Positions 48,423 through 57,990 of a stretch of 63,559 nucleotides of DNA are shown here, piece after piece. The DNA is from a virus, in the IMG/VR virus record IMGVR_UViG_3300036979_000143, positions 1 to 63,559 of that record. One strand, given 5' to 3'. The translations under genes and the position numbers were made by a program. The notes under the pieces were generated by a model, which saw only the letters and a program-made list of their open reading frames with translations, ran no database searches and was not told the origin of the DNA. Each line of letters starts with the position of its first letter. The stretch's first letter is position 1.

Positions 48423-49784
48423 TTAACCGCCAAATAAGCCTCGTAATGCTCCGGGTTTAGATGCACCGCCAGCTAATCCTCCGCCAGCGGCTGCTCCTGC
48501 TGCGGTTCCAACTCCGGGCATAAGCATACTTCCAAGTGCAGCACCTCCAATTGTTCCTGCCGCGCCGAGCAACGCTCCTGTGGTCGCATTTTGGTTGGCA
48601 GCGTTTTGTGCGGAGATTTGCGAGAGCGCATTTTGGTAGTCTCTCCATTCTTGCCTGTTTGCCTGATTCAGTGAAAGTGCGCCACTCATAGAGCGGTTCA
48701 GGAAATCAGACATTGATTGAAAGTTTCCTGTTTGCTGGCCTGAAAGCGAATTGATATTACCCATTTGCGTTTGACCAAGTGCGTTCAGAGAACCAAGAAC
48801 ATCTTCCCTCATCCTATTGGCTCCTGCAAATTGCAGATTTCCGAAATTAGACATATTTTGGGCCTGTTGAGCAGAAAGGCCAGCAAGGTTCTGATTTTGC
48901 ATTTGCGAGAGTTCCCCAACATTAGCCAACCCAACTCTGCCTACATTTTCACCAAGACCTCTTGCGGCTTGCAGGATTCCCTGTTGCCATTGATTCATTC
49001 TGTTTAGGTTCTGCTGTTCAACTTGCTGTTGCTGTGCAATTAGGGCTTGAGGATCTAGCGTTGTGATCTGCGGAGTGAGTTTCAGGTACTGCTCCCGGAG
49101 AGACAGATTCTCTAGGTCTCTTTTGCGTTTTTGCTCCAAAGACTGATCCGCGAACGAGGCTTCAGACAAAGTGCCTGAACCAAGGCCAGATTGAAGATTG
49201 CGGACGATTCCAGACTTAATAAGTTGGTTCATCCATTCCTTGTCATAATCTGCGCTAGTGTATTTATCTACATCGGAAGCCAATTCCCTCCTCATTTTAG
49301 CGGCTTCCGGGTTCAGAATTTCTTCAGCCTCGCGTTGCCTTTGAACATTCCCGATGGAGAACTTTTTTGCTTCCTCTGCGGCTTTATTCGCGTCGAAACG
49401 CTCCATAGTTGGAGCAAATTGAGCCTCTCGGAGTAGTTGCTGATTTTGTAGGTCTAGCAGGCTAGATTGAACAGCGTCCCTAGTTTTAAGTTGACCTGAT
49501 TGGATTGCCCCCTGTGTATCTAAAAATCCCAACTGGCCTTTAGCTAGGCTTTGCAAATACCCCGTCTCAATGTCCGACTGAGTTTTTTGAAGCCCTGTTA
49601 GGGCATCACTATATGCTTTAAATAGGTCTGTTTCTATGGCTCCTCTGCCCTGTTGAAACGCAAGATCACTCTTTAGTTTTTGTTGGTAAAGATTACCTTG
49701 AGCTAAAATATTAGCTGCTTGGGCATCGTAGGCTGCTTGGTTCCCATCAGGGGCAGAAGGGACATATGTAGGTGAACTTCCCAT
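48423..49784 (-). CDS. Ejection protein with hydrophobic Gly/Ala C-terminus
   Basis: This 453-residue Gln-rich helical protein has repeats such as QGAIQSGQLKTRDAVQSSLL in the first 120 residues and Asn/Gln-rich segments later. The end is a Gly/Ala hydrophobic stretch (GALLGAAGTIGGAALGSML, then GTAAGAAAGGGLAGG), which could insert in a membrane to form an ejection channel. It shares the MGxSPT start with its neighbour. Likely internal core protein. Confidence 0.7.
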   Translation of the reverse strand: MGSSPTYVPSAPDGNQAAYDAQAANILAQGNLYQQKLKSDLAFQQGRGAIETDLFKAYSDALTGLQKTQSDIETGYLQSLAKGQLGFLDTQGAIQSGQLKTRDAVQSSLLDLQNQQLLREAQFAPTMERFDANKAAEEAKKFSIGNVQRQREAEEILNPEAAKMRRELASDVDKYTSADYDKEWMNQLIKSGIVRNLQSGLGSGTLSEASFADQSLEQKRKRDLENLSLREQYLKLTPQITTLDPQALIAQQQQVEQQNLNRMNQWQQGILQAARGLGENVGRVGLANVGELSQMQNQNLAGLSAQQAQNMSNFGNLQFAGANRMREDVLGSLNALGQTQMGNINSLSGQQTGNFQSMSDFLNRSMSGALSLNQANRQEWRDYQNALSQISAQNAANQNATTGALLGAAGTIGGAALGSMLMPGVGTAAGAAAGGGLAGGASKPGALRGLFGG

Positions 49785-49787
49785 AAA

Positions 49788-50165
49788 TTACGAAGGATAA
49801 TATAATTCTCTGTTTAGTTTTACAAGTCCAAGTTTTTCCATCGTTGATTCTGGAAAATTAGGACGAAGATTCGTTGTCGGAACACCAATATATCCAAGTG
49901 TTCCATTAATTTGTGAGTAATGACTCCAATCAGTCATTACCTGAATCACATCCCTTGGTTTGGTAAATTCCGGGTGAAATGCCGGGTAAACAACAGGGAA
50001 AGAACAATGGTCACTGTATCCGAACAACTGTTCATTCCTGTAATGAGCAAAAACATTGATCGAAGGGTGTTCTACGATTGTGTGGTCGAATGATTTAGCA
50101 AATTCTTGCATCTGCTTAAATTCTACTGTGTTTTTTGGGATGTATTTGTATTGGTATTTGTTCAT
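49788..50165 (-). CDS. GNAT-like / phage tail-region hypothetical protein
   Basis: This 125-residue protein has FPVVYPAFHPEFTKPRDVIQ and TMEKLGLVKLNRELYY, which match a small acetyltransferase-like family often next to tail tubular genes in short-tailed aquatic phages. An acetyl-CoA site is not clear, so the enzyme role is uncertain. It lies between the tail tubular protein and ejection genes. Confidence 0.6.
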   Translation of the reverse strand: MNKYQYKYIPKNTVEFKQMQEFAKSFDHTIVEHPSINVFAHYRNEQLFGYSDHCSFPVVYPAFHPEFTKPRDVIQVMTDWSHYSQINGTLGYIGVPTTNLRPNFPESTMEKLGLVKLNRELYYPS

Positions 50166-50169
50166 TTTA

Positions 50170-50415
50170 TTAGGTTAGGGTCGTAACAACCCCGGTTTGT
50201 TGATTAGTTCTGTATCCAATTGCTTGTTCAGAATTGATTTCTGCCCTAGTTGAGGATGTTCCACAAACTACACACGGCAGGCAAGTAGAGTTTGAAGGAA
50301 TATTGTAAATAGGGATGCTTGAATACAATGGGATCACGCCATCGTTCCCGTAGGGGCTGATGTATTTATTTGGGAATTCTGTGACAGGAGTTGCCGCTGT
50401 TAGAATAGAAGGCAT
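50170..50415 (-). CDS. Small structural-like protein
   Basis: This 81-residue protein is Pro/Ser/Thr-rich with two nearby Cys (CLPCVVCG) and a C-terminal GYRTNQQTGVVTTLT. It is probably a small beta-rich virion component or assembly factor; located 2 nt from the tail tubular B gene. Confidence 0.55.
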   Translation of the reverse strand: MPSILTAATPVTEFPNKYISPYGNDGVIPLYSSIPIYNIPSNSTCLPCVVCGTSSTRAEINSEQAIGYRTNQQTGVVTTLT

Positions 50416-50417
50416 AT

Positions 50418-52556
50418 TTAGCAGGGGTTTGTTTTCCTGTAGAGGTTGGCGGCAGTTGTGGCTTCTTGCGTAGCTATCAGTGACGCTTGCGTAACCGCAT
50501 CACTCTCCGAAACGTAACTTATGTAGCTTGCCGTTGCCGTGGAAGAAACAGCAGGGACAGTTGAGCCTGCATTGCAACGAAGCGTGACTGTCCTTGTCTG
50601 CGTGCTTTTCCAAGAGTTTACGCCTTCAGGTGCTTTTTCTACAGGAGCAGTTTGTAGGTTGAATGTTTTAGAATCCCCATTCTCACCAACCGCGCAATAT
50701 ACTGTTTCGTTTTCACTCTTTCTGCCAATAGATTTATCGGGCCAAGGATCTAGATACATCCTTACTGAATCGACTCCCAAAGCACCGCACCACTCAACGA
50801 GAAAACTGAAGCACTTATCTACATCATTTGAGTCATCTGATTCGCATGAGGATATGTCATTTTTACCTCCGATGTTTTCAGTAATAAGCCTGCGAGCCTG
50901 CGTCTGAAGGATGCCTAAATCTTCTATTTCGCCCTGCGCTAAAGTATTTTCATACTGGTACTTTTCTGTAACCGCCAAAATCCTTTTATCCAGTATGCTT
51001 TGGTATTTTCCCTTTGTCCCCCGGAAAGATACTTTTACATCCACTGTGCCAGCAATTTGACTGCAATCGACTTCCCCGTAAACGAGTTGCTTCAAATCCA
51101 TCGTGTCACCTAAAAGGCCAGTCTCAAATTGGCAGTAAATCCTATTTACTCGCTCTGTTGTGCTGCCGTCTTGGTTAATCTCAAAATACTTGTCCTCCCT
51201 TTCTGGAGTGAATGCTTCCCAAAGGTGATTGTAAGATCCATCTGAAGATGGCGAGTAATCGACTGAAAACGCAAATAGCTTTGGTTGATTCTCAATCATT
51301 CCAGTAGCCCACTCTACTGGACGGATGCCAGTCCAAACACCAGACCAAGCTGGTATTTTGTTTTGGTTCCACTCGGATGCTACTGCGTAATCCAAAACCA
51401 TCGTTACGCTGTTCAGTTTTTCAAGATATGGGATTGAATACAGGATGTAGTTCTCAAAAGAAGTAGCGCATATGCCAGTGTAATCAGACGGCATTAGCCT
51501 TTTAGCTTTCGCCATCTCAATGTCCTTGAAAAGGATCTGGCTAGACAAGTATGAGGCAGATGCAACGTCAACGCTTACTAATCCTCCTTGCGAGTACCAC
51601 CACATCTGCCCAGCTTGAAACGCGATGCTTTTCCCGGCAACGCAGCCAATATGAGGGAAAATATTGCTCTGGAAATTTGCAGTATTTGCCCATGCGTTTC
51701 GGTCTAGAATGCCGCTGGCAATAGAATACGTCGATTGATCGGTAAAAACATAAAGGCTAGTCTCGTTGTTTTGACCCACATAATCCTGAAGCGCAGTGAT
51801 TTTTCTAGGAACGCTGAAATCACCCCTTCCGCTTCCTGTTTTTCTTTCCTCCCAGCCAATAGGGTTAGCCAAATCAGATGCAGAAATAATGTTCCCGTTT
51901 GCTACCCAAAGCCTGTTTCCAGAATATGCCATCCAGTAACCGATTGGCATGTTTTCTGCCAAGTTCCCGGTGTCGTTTGACCCGTCCCAATAGCAAGGCG
52001 TGTTAGACCCGTCTTGGATGATAATTAGCCTGTGTGAAGGGGTTACAGCAACTCCTCCGCCAGTGCTGATTGTAGCAGACCTAGTAGCTATAACAAAATT
52101 GATTTTATCTGCGTCCGGGTTCATTTCGATCCCGGTCAACCGATGATCTTCCCATGACGTAGGTTGAACTAATGGGAATGGGAGGAAATATACTTTCCCG
52201 TCCACAGCAAAAACAACATAGGGAAGCTCTGCGGCTTCTACTGCGTTTCCATTGTAATCGTAAATTGTGTTTCGGTAAGTCTCTCCTGAACCACCATACC
52301 CAGTAATTACCAAAGATGATTGCGCTTGCTTATTTGCGTTAAAAACAACTCCACCTTGGAAATTGCCAGAAGGCAAAGACAACTTCATTGTGTACCCCGG
52401 CCTTGTTTGAACCATTCCGCCACGACAAGTTACGTTGACACCCCATTTATATTGATTTTCAGGCAAAGCCCAAGGGTTGCGAACGCTGTTTGCCCCCATG
52501 AACCACGCAGCGGATGTTTTTTCCTGCCTGCCTGAAGTGATGTTTGGGCTTTTCAT
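50418..52556 (-). CDS. Tail tubular protein B-like (nozzle, beta-propeller) with DUF5977-like tail
   Basis: In this 712-residue protein, residues 1-430 show repeated Trp/Gly-rich blades (NVTCRGGMVQTRPGYTMKLS; LWVANGNIISASDLANPIGW) of the type in T7 gp12-like tail nozzle proteins. Residues 440-560 are further beta strands. The end (ASYISYVSESDAVTQASLIA ... AN) is an Ala/Ser-rich DUF5977-like segment, often seen in Bacteroidota proteins. It would form the distal tail tube. It pairs with the upstream adaptor, separated by 1 nt. Confidence 0.8.
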   Translation of the reverse strand: MKSPNITSGRQEKTSAAWFMGANSVRNPWALPENQYKWGVNVTCRGGMVQTRPGYTMKLSLPSGNFQGGVVFNANKQAQSSLVITGYGGSGETYRNTIYDYNGNAVEAAELPYVVFAVDGKVYFLPFPLVQPTSWEDHRLTGIEMNPDADKINFVIATRSATISTGGGVAVTPSHRLIIIQDGSNTPCYWDGSNDTGNLAENMPIGYWMAYSGNRLWVANGNIISASDLANPIGWEERKTGSGRGDFSVPRKITALQDYVGQNNETSLYVFTDQSTYSIASGILDRNAWANTANFQSNIFPHIGCVAGKSIAFQAGQMWWYSQGGLVSVDVASASYLSSQILFKDIEMAKAKRLMPSDYTGICATSFENYILYSIPYLEKLNSVTMVLDYAVASEWNQNKIPAWSGVWTGIRPVEWATGMIENQPKLFAFSVDYSPSSDGSYNHLWEAFTPEREDKYFEINQDGSTTERVNRIYCQFETGLLGDTMDLKQLVYGEVDCSQIAGTVDVKVSFRGTKGKYQSILDKRILAVTEKYQYENTLAQGEIEDLGILQTQARRLITENIGGKNDISSCESDDSNDVDKCFSFLVEWCGALGVDSVRMYLDPWPDKSIGRKSENETVYCAVGENGDSKTFNLQTAPVEKAPEGVNSWKSTQTRTVTLRCNAGSTVPAVSSTATASYISYVSESDAVTQASLIATQEATTAANLYRKTNPC

Positions 52557-52557
52557 T

Positions 52558-55500
52558 TTAGAACATCACTTCGTCAGTGTGATCACCATAAGTGATATTA
52601 TTGATTTGCGGAGGTTGCATGGCGTGCCCTTCCATGCTGTCGTTCTGATTACGCAGATACCCGTATGCAACAGCCCAATACTTTTGAGACTGGTCAAAAA
52701 AATCTTTGTCTTCCAGATCCACGGCATGTAGAGCAGCTAGGATTGCGCGTTGGTTTTCAACAGGGATATAATCATATTCGCTGGATATTTGAGGTGCTTT
52801 AACCCGGTAAATAACCCTAGCCCAAGAACACTGCTTTCCGATCCTGATCCTGCGGTATTTGGGATTGGTTTCTTTCGGGTGATACTGCCCTATTAGAGCC
52901 ATATCGTTGCTTCTTCCGTTATCGAATGCATACAAACTGACATATCCCAATGTTTCTGGTTTTTCGATGTGGTAAATGCTTTTAATTAAAATGGGTGGCA
53001 AAATTACATCAGTAAAGAACGTACTGCTTACTGAATTGCCAATATCATAAAATTCAATTCTTCCAGTTGTTGAAGAAATATTATTAGCGTTGCTGGCTGT
53101 GTCGTATATTTCAATTAGGTTGTTGCTAACAGACCTAGCGTAATAATAGACAGGAGTTTGCAATGTGCTTTGTTGAAGACCATATGGAAGAGAATCATTT
53201 TGATTGGGCCTGACTGTTAGTTGATCTCCTGTATTAAATAGGCTATTTTCAACTTGTATGGCAGTAGATGGTAAAATTGTGAAATCTCTTTGAATTAAAA
53301 GATTCAATTCTCCGATTTGTAGAGCAGGAATCCCGTTGTTTTCAAAAACAACTGGAGTATCATTTGTGTTTTTGATTGATAGGTATTCTCTTTGCGGACT
53401 AACAAAATAATCCGTATTAGCAGTCAACGGAAAAGGAAGTGTTCCTGTAGTAGAAAACCTAACTTTTGTGTTTGCGTTGATATATTGATTATATTCGACA
53501 AACAAAAGATTGTTGTACGCTTTTGCATAGGCAGGAGTCCTAACAGCGTAATATGTTTGCCCTGTTCCAAGTTGGCTGATAGCAATAAGACCCTGCGTGC
53601 TTGTTGTGGCACTAGCGTTTGCTGCACTATTATACAACTGTGATGACGTATTGTTCAGTTTTCTAATATAATACAGGACATTGCTGCTTACTCCTGTTGG
53701 AAGCAAGTAATCAGAATCCATATAAACACTCTGCCCGGTAGCCATTCCTGAAAAATCTCCGTTCCAGATGTAGTTAAATCCAACAGTAAAAGACCTAGAA
53801 AGTGCTAGGTAAAAATTGCCTGTTGGCGCACTCGTTATGTTGATAGAGTTGCCTTGTGTAGTTTTTACTGTGAAATTACCAGTCGTTGTGTTGAGAGGAG
53901 GCTCCGCAGTATAAGCTACACCAGCTTCCAACGGAGCAGGAAGTGTTCCCGTAGATACAAACTCCACGAACACACCAGAAGACGCAGTTATTGTAACAGT
54001 AGGCACAGAGGTGTAACCAGTTCCTTCCGTAATAATGTTGACTCCTGTAACAGTGTTGCTATTTGGGTCAACAACAGCGGTTGCAGTAGCTCCAGTTCCG
54101 CCACCCCCTGTAATTTTAACAATCGGAGTGTCTGTGTAACCAGATCCACCATTTGTTACTATGAACGTTGATACAAGCGATGTCTGTATGGTCGCAGACG
54201 CAGAAGCATTGCCTGTTGAAAAAGTAATAGTTGGGGGAGATGAGTATCCAGAACCAGCGTTTGTAAGAACGATGCTGCCAACCTTGTTTGTTGTGCTTCC
54301 CGGTGCATCTGGAACCATAATTGCATACCCTGTTGCTGGGCTTGCAACTTGACCAGACCCCTCTGGAGGACTCGGAGGCGAACTAAAAGTGACGCTTGGA
54401 ACAGTGCTTTCGTATCCGCTTCCAGCATTTGTTAGGTTTACTTGAATAACCGATCCTACTGTTACAGCAGTAGCTGCCGCTCCTGAACCAGAAGGAGCAG
54501 AAACAGGGAATCCGGGAGCAGTAATTTGCGACTGTGTTCCGATTGTAGATGTTGCAGGAATTAATTTAACTAGCGCATTAACTCCAGTTCCAGCATCAGT
54601 TAAAACAACCGGGTTTACCAATGAATTTGCTGTAGAAGAGTTTGCATCCGCCAGATTTGTGTGCAAAGAAATGGTAAAAGTATCTATAACATTTACAAAA
54701 TACTTTTGACCGGGGATCAAGGGAGCAGGAAGCGTTCCTCCAGACGTAAATGCTTGCACTTCGTCTCCGTTAGAATAGTAGTGCTTTACATTAAATTTTA
54801 ATGTTGTTTGAGGATTAATAGGTTTTTTGATGTCTACATTAAACTTCCCACTATTTCCAGACATCAAAACTGGATTTGCTTTGTTTTGTGCATCTGCAAA
54901 AGAACTATATATTAGAAGATTGTCTGTGTCTTGAGGGTTAGCGTAGTAAGTAGCTCCTGCAATGAGAGGAGTTGGAAGTCGTGTAGCAAACCCTGATCCT
55001 GTTCCAGTAGTGAATGACACGGAGTTTGGTGCGTCAATCGCAACAGTCGGGCTAGAAACAAAATTAACAGAGGTTAGCAAACTTGATTTCCTGCTGTCTG
55101 TTAGTCGTACTGTTCCAGAATCTATAATGCTCTGTAGATTTATTTTGTTATTTTTATATTGAGCGTCCAGAGAGCTATTATACAGAGAAATTTTATTATC
55201 ATCATCTACGCCAATGTAGTAAGTCTTTCCTGCGACAAGAACTTTCGGAGCATCCCCGGAAACAACAGAAAACACGGCAGATTGGCCTGAAGAAAGCTGA
55301 TGCGCGGAAGCAGAAATGAATTGCGAAATAGCAGAAACAGAAACTTTCCTTGTGTCTATCTGAATGCCGTCTGGAATAATAGTTCCATATGGGAAATCTC
55401 CTTGAGAGTGAACATCCACAAGTACCCCGTCGATAGTTTGACCATCAGGAAGTTGCGTCCGAAGTTCTCTATTGTTAGAATCTGTTCCAAGAAGCCTAAT

Positions 55501-55893
55501 TTGCTTCCCTGCGTCAGAATTGTGTTCTGCGATGGCAAGAATCTGACTTGGTTGCCGTATGTCCATGATTGTGCTGACGAAACCACGATCATCCCACGCC
55601 CAATCGACCGGGTTATACATCCCCCCTTTATTTACATGGTACTGGAAAAGCCTTCCCCTGAAATACGTTGGAGAACCGTCCACATTAACACCAAGAGGGA
55701 CTTCAACTCCCCTTGGAAGAGTTATGGTTTGTCCGTCCCATCCCGTGCAAACATCAACTTCCGCATTTGTATGCAGATAATGACCAGACTCCATAAGAAT
55801 CTGGACTGCCTGCGTTAGCTTCCGAAATACTTTCTCCCGGTCAGTTGTAGCAAGTATTTCGGAAGCCTCGTCGATGATTTGCGAGACGAACAT
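52558..55893 (-). CDS. Tail tubular protein A-like adaptor with large beta-module insert
   Basis: This 1,111-residue protein has a first 60 residues (EASEILATTDREKVFRKLTQ) and last 130 (ARVIYRVKAPQISSEYDYIP; FDQSQKYWAVAYGYLRNQ) that are helical and look like a gp11-type gatekeeper/adaptor split in two. Between them lies roughly 800 residues of beta modules, with several copies of a TYYxxPxDxDNLxIYxSxADA phrase and of NAGSGYxSxPxVTFxxG (about 480-630). T7 gp11 is only 196 residues, so the insert is exceptional and likely decorates the tail neck, perhaps binding receptors or sugars. Confidence 0.75.
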   Translation of the reverse strand: MFVSQIIDEASEILATTDREKVFRKLTQAVQILMESGHYLHTNAEVDVCTGWDGQTITLPRGVEVPLGVNVDGSPTYFRGRLFQYHVNKGGMYNPVDWAWDDRGFVSTIMDIRQPSQILAIAEHNSDAGKQIRLLGTDSNNRELRTQLPDGQTIDGVLVDVHSQGDFPYGTIIPDGIQIDTRKVSVSAISQFISASAHQLSSGQSAVFSVVSGDAPKVLVAGKTYYIGVDDDNKISLYNSSLDAQYKNNKINLQSIIDSGTVRLTDSRKSSLLTSVNFVSSPTVAIDAPNSVSFTTGTGSGFATRLPTPLIAGATYYANPQDTDNLLIYSSFADAQNKANPVLMSGNSGKFNVDIKKPINPQTTLKFNVKHYYSNGDEVQAFTSGGTLPAPLIPGQKYFVNVIDTFTISLHTNLADANSSTANSLVNPVVLTDAGTGVNALVKLIPATSTIGTQSQITAPGFPVSAPSGSGAAATAVTVGSVIQVNLTNAGSGYESTVPSVTFSSPPSPPEGSGQVASPATGYAIMVPDAPGSTTNKVGSIVLTNAGSGYSSPPTITFSTGNASASATIQTSLVSTFIVTNGGSGYTDTPIVKITGGGGTGATATAVVDPNSNTVTGVNIITEGTGYTSVPTVTITASSGVFVEFVSTGTLPAPLEAGVAYTAEPPLNTTTGNFTVKTTQGNSINITSAPTGNFYLALSRSFTVGFNYIWNGDFSGMATGQSVYMDSDYLLPTGVSSNVLYYIRKLNNTSSQLYNSAANASATTSTQGLIAISQLGTGQTYYAVRTPAYAKAYNNLLFVEYNQYINANTKVRFSTTGTLPFPLTANTDYFVSPQREYLSIKNTNDTPVVFENNGIPALQIGELNLLIQRDFTILPSTAIQVENSLFNTGDQLTVRPNQNDSLPYGLQQSTLQTPVYYYARSVSNNLIEIYDTASNANNISSTTGRIEFYDIGNSVSSTFFTDVILPPILIKSIYHIEKPETLGYVSLYAFDNGRSNDMALIGQYHPKETNPKYRRIRIGKQCSWARVIYRVKAPQISSEYDYIPVENQRAILAALHAVDLEDKDFFDQSQKYWAVAYGYLRNQNDSMEGHAMQPPQINNITYGDHTDEVMF

Positions 55894-55901
55894 GTTTTAT
55901 A

Positions 55902-56204
55902 TTATCTTCCAGCACTAGCCTCTTCTGCCATGCTTGCCAGAAATTCTTCGTCCTCTCCGGGAGCCATTGGAGCCGCAGGAGCAGCAACAGGTGGTTGGCC
56001 CTCCGCTGGAGCGGTTTGTTGCTCAACGGATTGAGCAAGTTGGTCAAGGCCCATAGCCAGTTGGGAAACGATTTCGCGCATAGCGTTGAAAGCATCCCGT
56101 GGCATGGAAATCATAACAGAGCCTCCGTCCTGTGGCATGGGGGGGGCAACAGGGGCTTCAGGCATTGGCATTTCAGCAGGGGGCATTTGGTCTTCTTCGG
56201 GCAT
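55902..56204 (-). CDS. Pro/Ala/Met-rich acidic hypothetical protein
   Basis: This 100-residue protein has Pro-rich disordered ends and a central helix (RDAFNAMREIVSQLAMGLDQ). It lies between the adaptor and capsid-staple-like genes, which suggests a small virion or chaperone role; nothing more is visible. Confidence 0.55.
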   Translation of the reverse strand: MPEEDQMPPAEMPMPEAPVAPPMPQDGGSVMISMPRDAFNAMREIVSQLAMGLDQLAQSVEQQTAPAEGQPPVAAPAAPMAPGEDEEFLASMAEEASAGR

Positions 56205-56221
56205 AGTATTAGTTTTTTTGG

Positions 56222-56719
56222 TTAGCTTTCGTTTTCTTCTTCCGAATCGTCTTCAGATTCATCTTCAGATTCATCTTCCGATTCACCTTCAGTTGAAACT
56301 TGTTTTGACGCTTCTTTAAGTCCTTGCTCAATAGCATCCTCGTCATCAGCTTCTACAGGCTTTGTCTCGTATGTTGCGTCCTCTTCGGACGGCTTGATTC
56401 CGTGAATTTCTAGCTCCACGCAGTAGTTGGAAATGGTTTTCCCGTCCCTTTCTACCTTTTCCTCTCGCTCCATAACTTTTTTGTAATGGATTAAGGCAGT
56501 TCCTTCTTTCTTTAGCTTGCTCATGCCCTCCGGGGCATTGGAAAAATACAGAGAAGGATAGTGAATGTTGTCTTGAGCTTCTTGTTTTTCTGCCGTTTTT
56601 TCTGCGGCTTCAATAAGCGGGTGAGGAATAATTTTTTCCCCAAGGTCAAAGAAACCTTCAGGCAAAGATTGTTTTTGCATGCTCATGTCGTTTTTTGGAA
56701 TTCCTATAGAGATAATCAT
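56222..56719 (-). CDS. Capsid staple-like / decoration protein with acidic repeat tail
   Basis: In this 165-residue protein, the core HYPSLYFSNAPEGMSKLKKE followed by GTALIHYKKVMEREEKVERD and VELEIHGIKP fits the small beta-barrel form of phage capsid-staple proteins. The last 20 residues are a Ser/Glu/Asp repeat from a tandem DNA repeat (CTTCAGATTCAT-type units at 56242-56288). The acidic tail may vary in length by slippage. Placement outside the head gene block is unusual. Confidence 0.7.
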   Translation of the reverse strand: MIISIGIPKNDMSMQKQSLPEGFFDLGEKIIPHPLIEAAEKTAEKQEAQDNIHYPSLYFSNAPEGMSKLKKEGTALIHYKKVMEREEKVERDGKTISNYCVELEIHGIKPSEEDATYETKPVEADDEDAIEQGLKEASKQVSTEGESEDESEDESEDDSEEENES

Positions 56720-56743
56720 GGTTTTCAGGTTTAGACAATGAAA

Positions 56744-57982
56744 TTATCTCATCCTCCTTGCACATATAGTTCCTTTTCCATTAATTGAGCTTAATCCTCC
56801 GTTTGCAAATCCAACTAGATAAACAGTCGTGGTTGTTGCTAGAGATACACGAACTACTGGCGTAGCGAACGATTGAGTCTGCGAAGCTGTTGACCCAGCA
56901 TGAACCATGAGTTGTGAATATGTGTCCTGCGACCCTAGCGTTGATGCTGTAGTGCTGATTCCCCCTTGCAATGTGAAAGTGGTGCTGTTTGTCGTAGTGT
57001 ATGCTAACATTACACTTCCATGAACATCCCAATCACCAGCAGTTAAAGAGATTGATGTGATATTTGTAACTGTATTTTGAGTAAAAGCAACATTTGTCGT
57101 AATTTGACTGGCTACATATTCCCCAACAAAACCAATGGAAGCGTTGGAAGTTGTTGACGTTCCCCTGTGATCTGTTGACCAAGTTGGTGCGCCATTTGCA
57201 ACAGCAGTAAATATTGCTCCTGTGGTTGCTGTATTTGGCAGCATTGCTGTCGTGCCAGCGGCAGATTGATAAGGAATTGAACCAACTTGACCGCCCTGCA
57301 AATTGGTGGCATTAGAAGCAATTCCAGTTAGATTTGCTGAAATAATGTTGGCCGAGAAATTTCCAGACCCGTCCCGAAGAACAATAGCATTGGCAGCGTT
57401 TGATGAAGTTGGGTTTCCAGCCAGTTTGCTGTTTGCAATACCGGCAGAATTATTAATATCTGCGTTCGTTATTGCTCCGTCAGCAATGACCCCAGCACCA
57501 ATACTATTAAGCGGAAGAACAACATCACCAGTGACCGTCATCCCTGTTGTTGTAAGCATTCCACTGCTATTCCAAGATGGCGCACCAGTCGAAAGAAAAG
57601 AAGGGATTAAAGAACCATTAGGAAATGCAACAGAACCAGTTGCAACTAGGTTGAATACTGAAGGGTTGTTGATTGCTGGCGCAGTAAGTGTTTTATTTGT
57701 TAATGTCTCAACTCCGTTCAAAGTAACAGTAGCCGGGAGGTTGCTGTTAAACGCTCTAATTATATAACACAGCAATCCTTCTCCGGGGTTCCTAGGAAGC
57801 CAACTAATTTGAGCGGTGTTGTTTGGGTCGCAAGGTATATTCCAAATAACCTGACGATTAACAACAGTTTTGGTGACGTTCGTTCCATAAAGAGCGTCAA
57901 CCAAATTGTTAATAAGGCTTGGAACTGATTCACTGCTAACAGAAGGATATGGAATATCTTTTCTACATGTTTCGTTGTTCAT
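56744..57982 (-). CDS. Tail fibre protein 1 (shared N-terminal anchor)
   Basis: In this 412-residue protein, residues 1-90 (PYPSVSSESVPSLINNLVDA, then IWNIPCDPNNTAQISW, then GEGLLCYIIRAF) are homologous to the N-terminus of the 59724-60503 fibre, so this is probably a virion-attachment domain. The middle is a repetitive collagen/beta-helix-like region with fibre phrases (DGAITNADINNSAGIANSKL), and the C-terminal 130 residues are a beta domain (C1q/TNF-like by composition) likely to bind receptor. It is an outer fibre candidate. Confidence 0.75.
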   Translation of the reverse strand: MNNETCRKDIPYPSVSSESVPSLINNLVDALYGTNVTKTVVNRQVIWNIPCDPNNTAQISWLPRNPGEGLLCYIIRAFNSNLPATVTLNGVETLTNKTLTAPAINNPSVFNLVATGSVAFPNGSLIPSFLSTGAPSWNSSGMLTTTGMTVTGDVVLPLNSIGAGVIADGAITNADINNSAGIANSKLAGNPTSSNAANAIVLRDGSGNFSANIISANLTGIASNATNLQGGQVGSIPYQSAAGTTAMLPNTATTGAIFTAVANGAPTWSTDHRGTSTTSNASIGFVGEYVASQITTNVAFTQNTVTNITSISLTAGDWDVHGSVMLAYTTTNSTTFTLQGGISTTASTLGSQDTYSQLMVHAGSTASQTQSFATPVVRVSLATTTTVYLVGFANGGLSSINGKGTICARRMR

Positions 57983-57990
57983 ATTACTAT

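Noticed and set aside
53854-54171. Plus-strand Cys/Ser-rich frame within the adaptor insert
   Set aside because: Antisense of the NAGSGY repeats; composition not protein-like.
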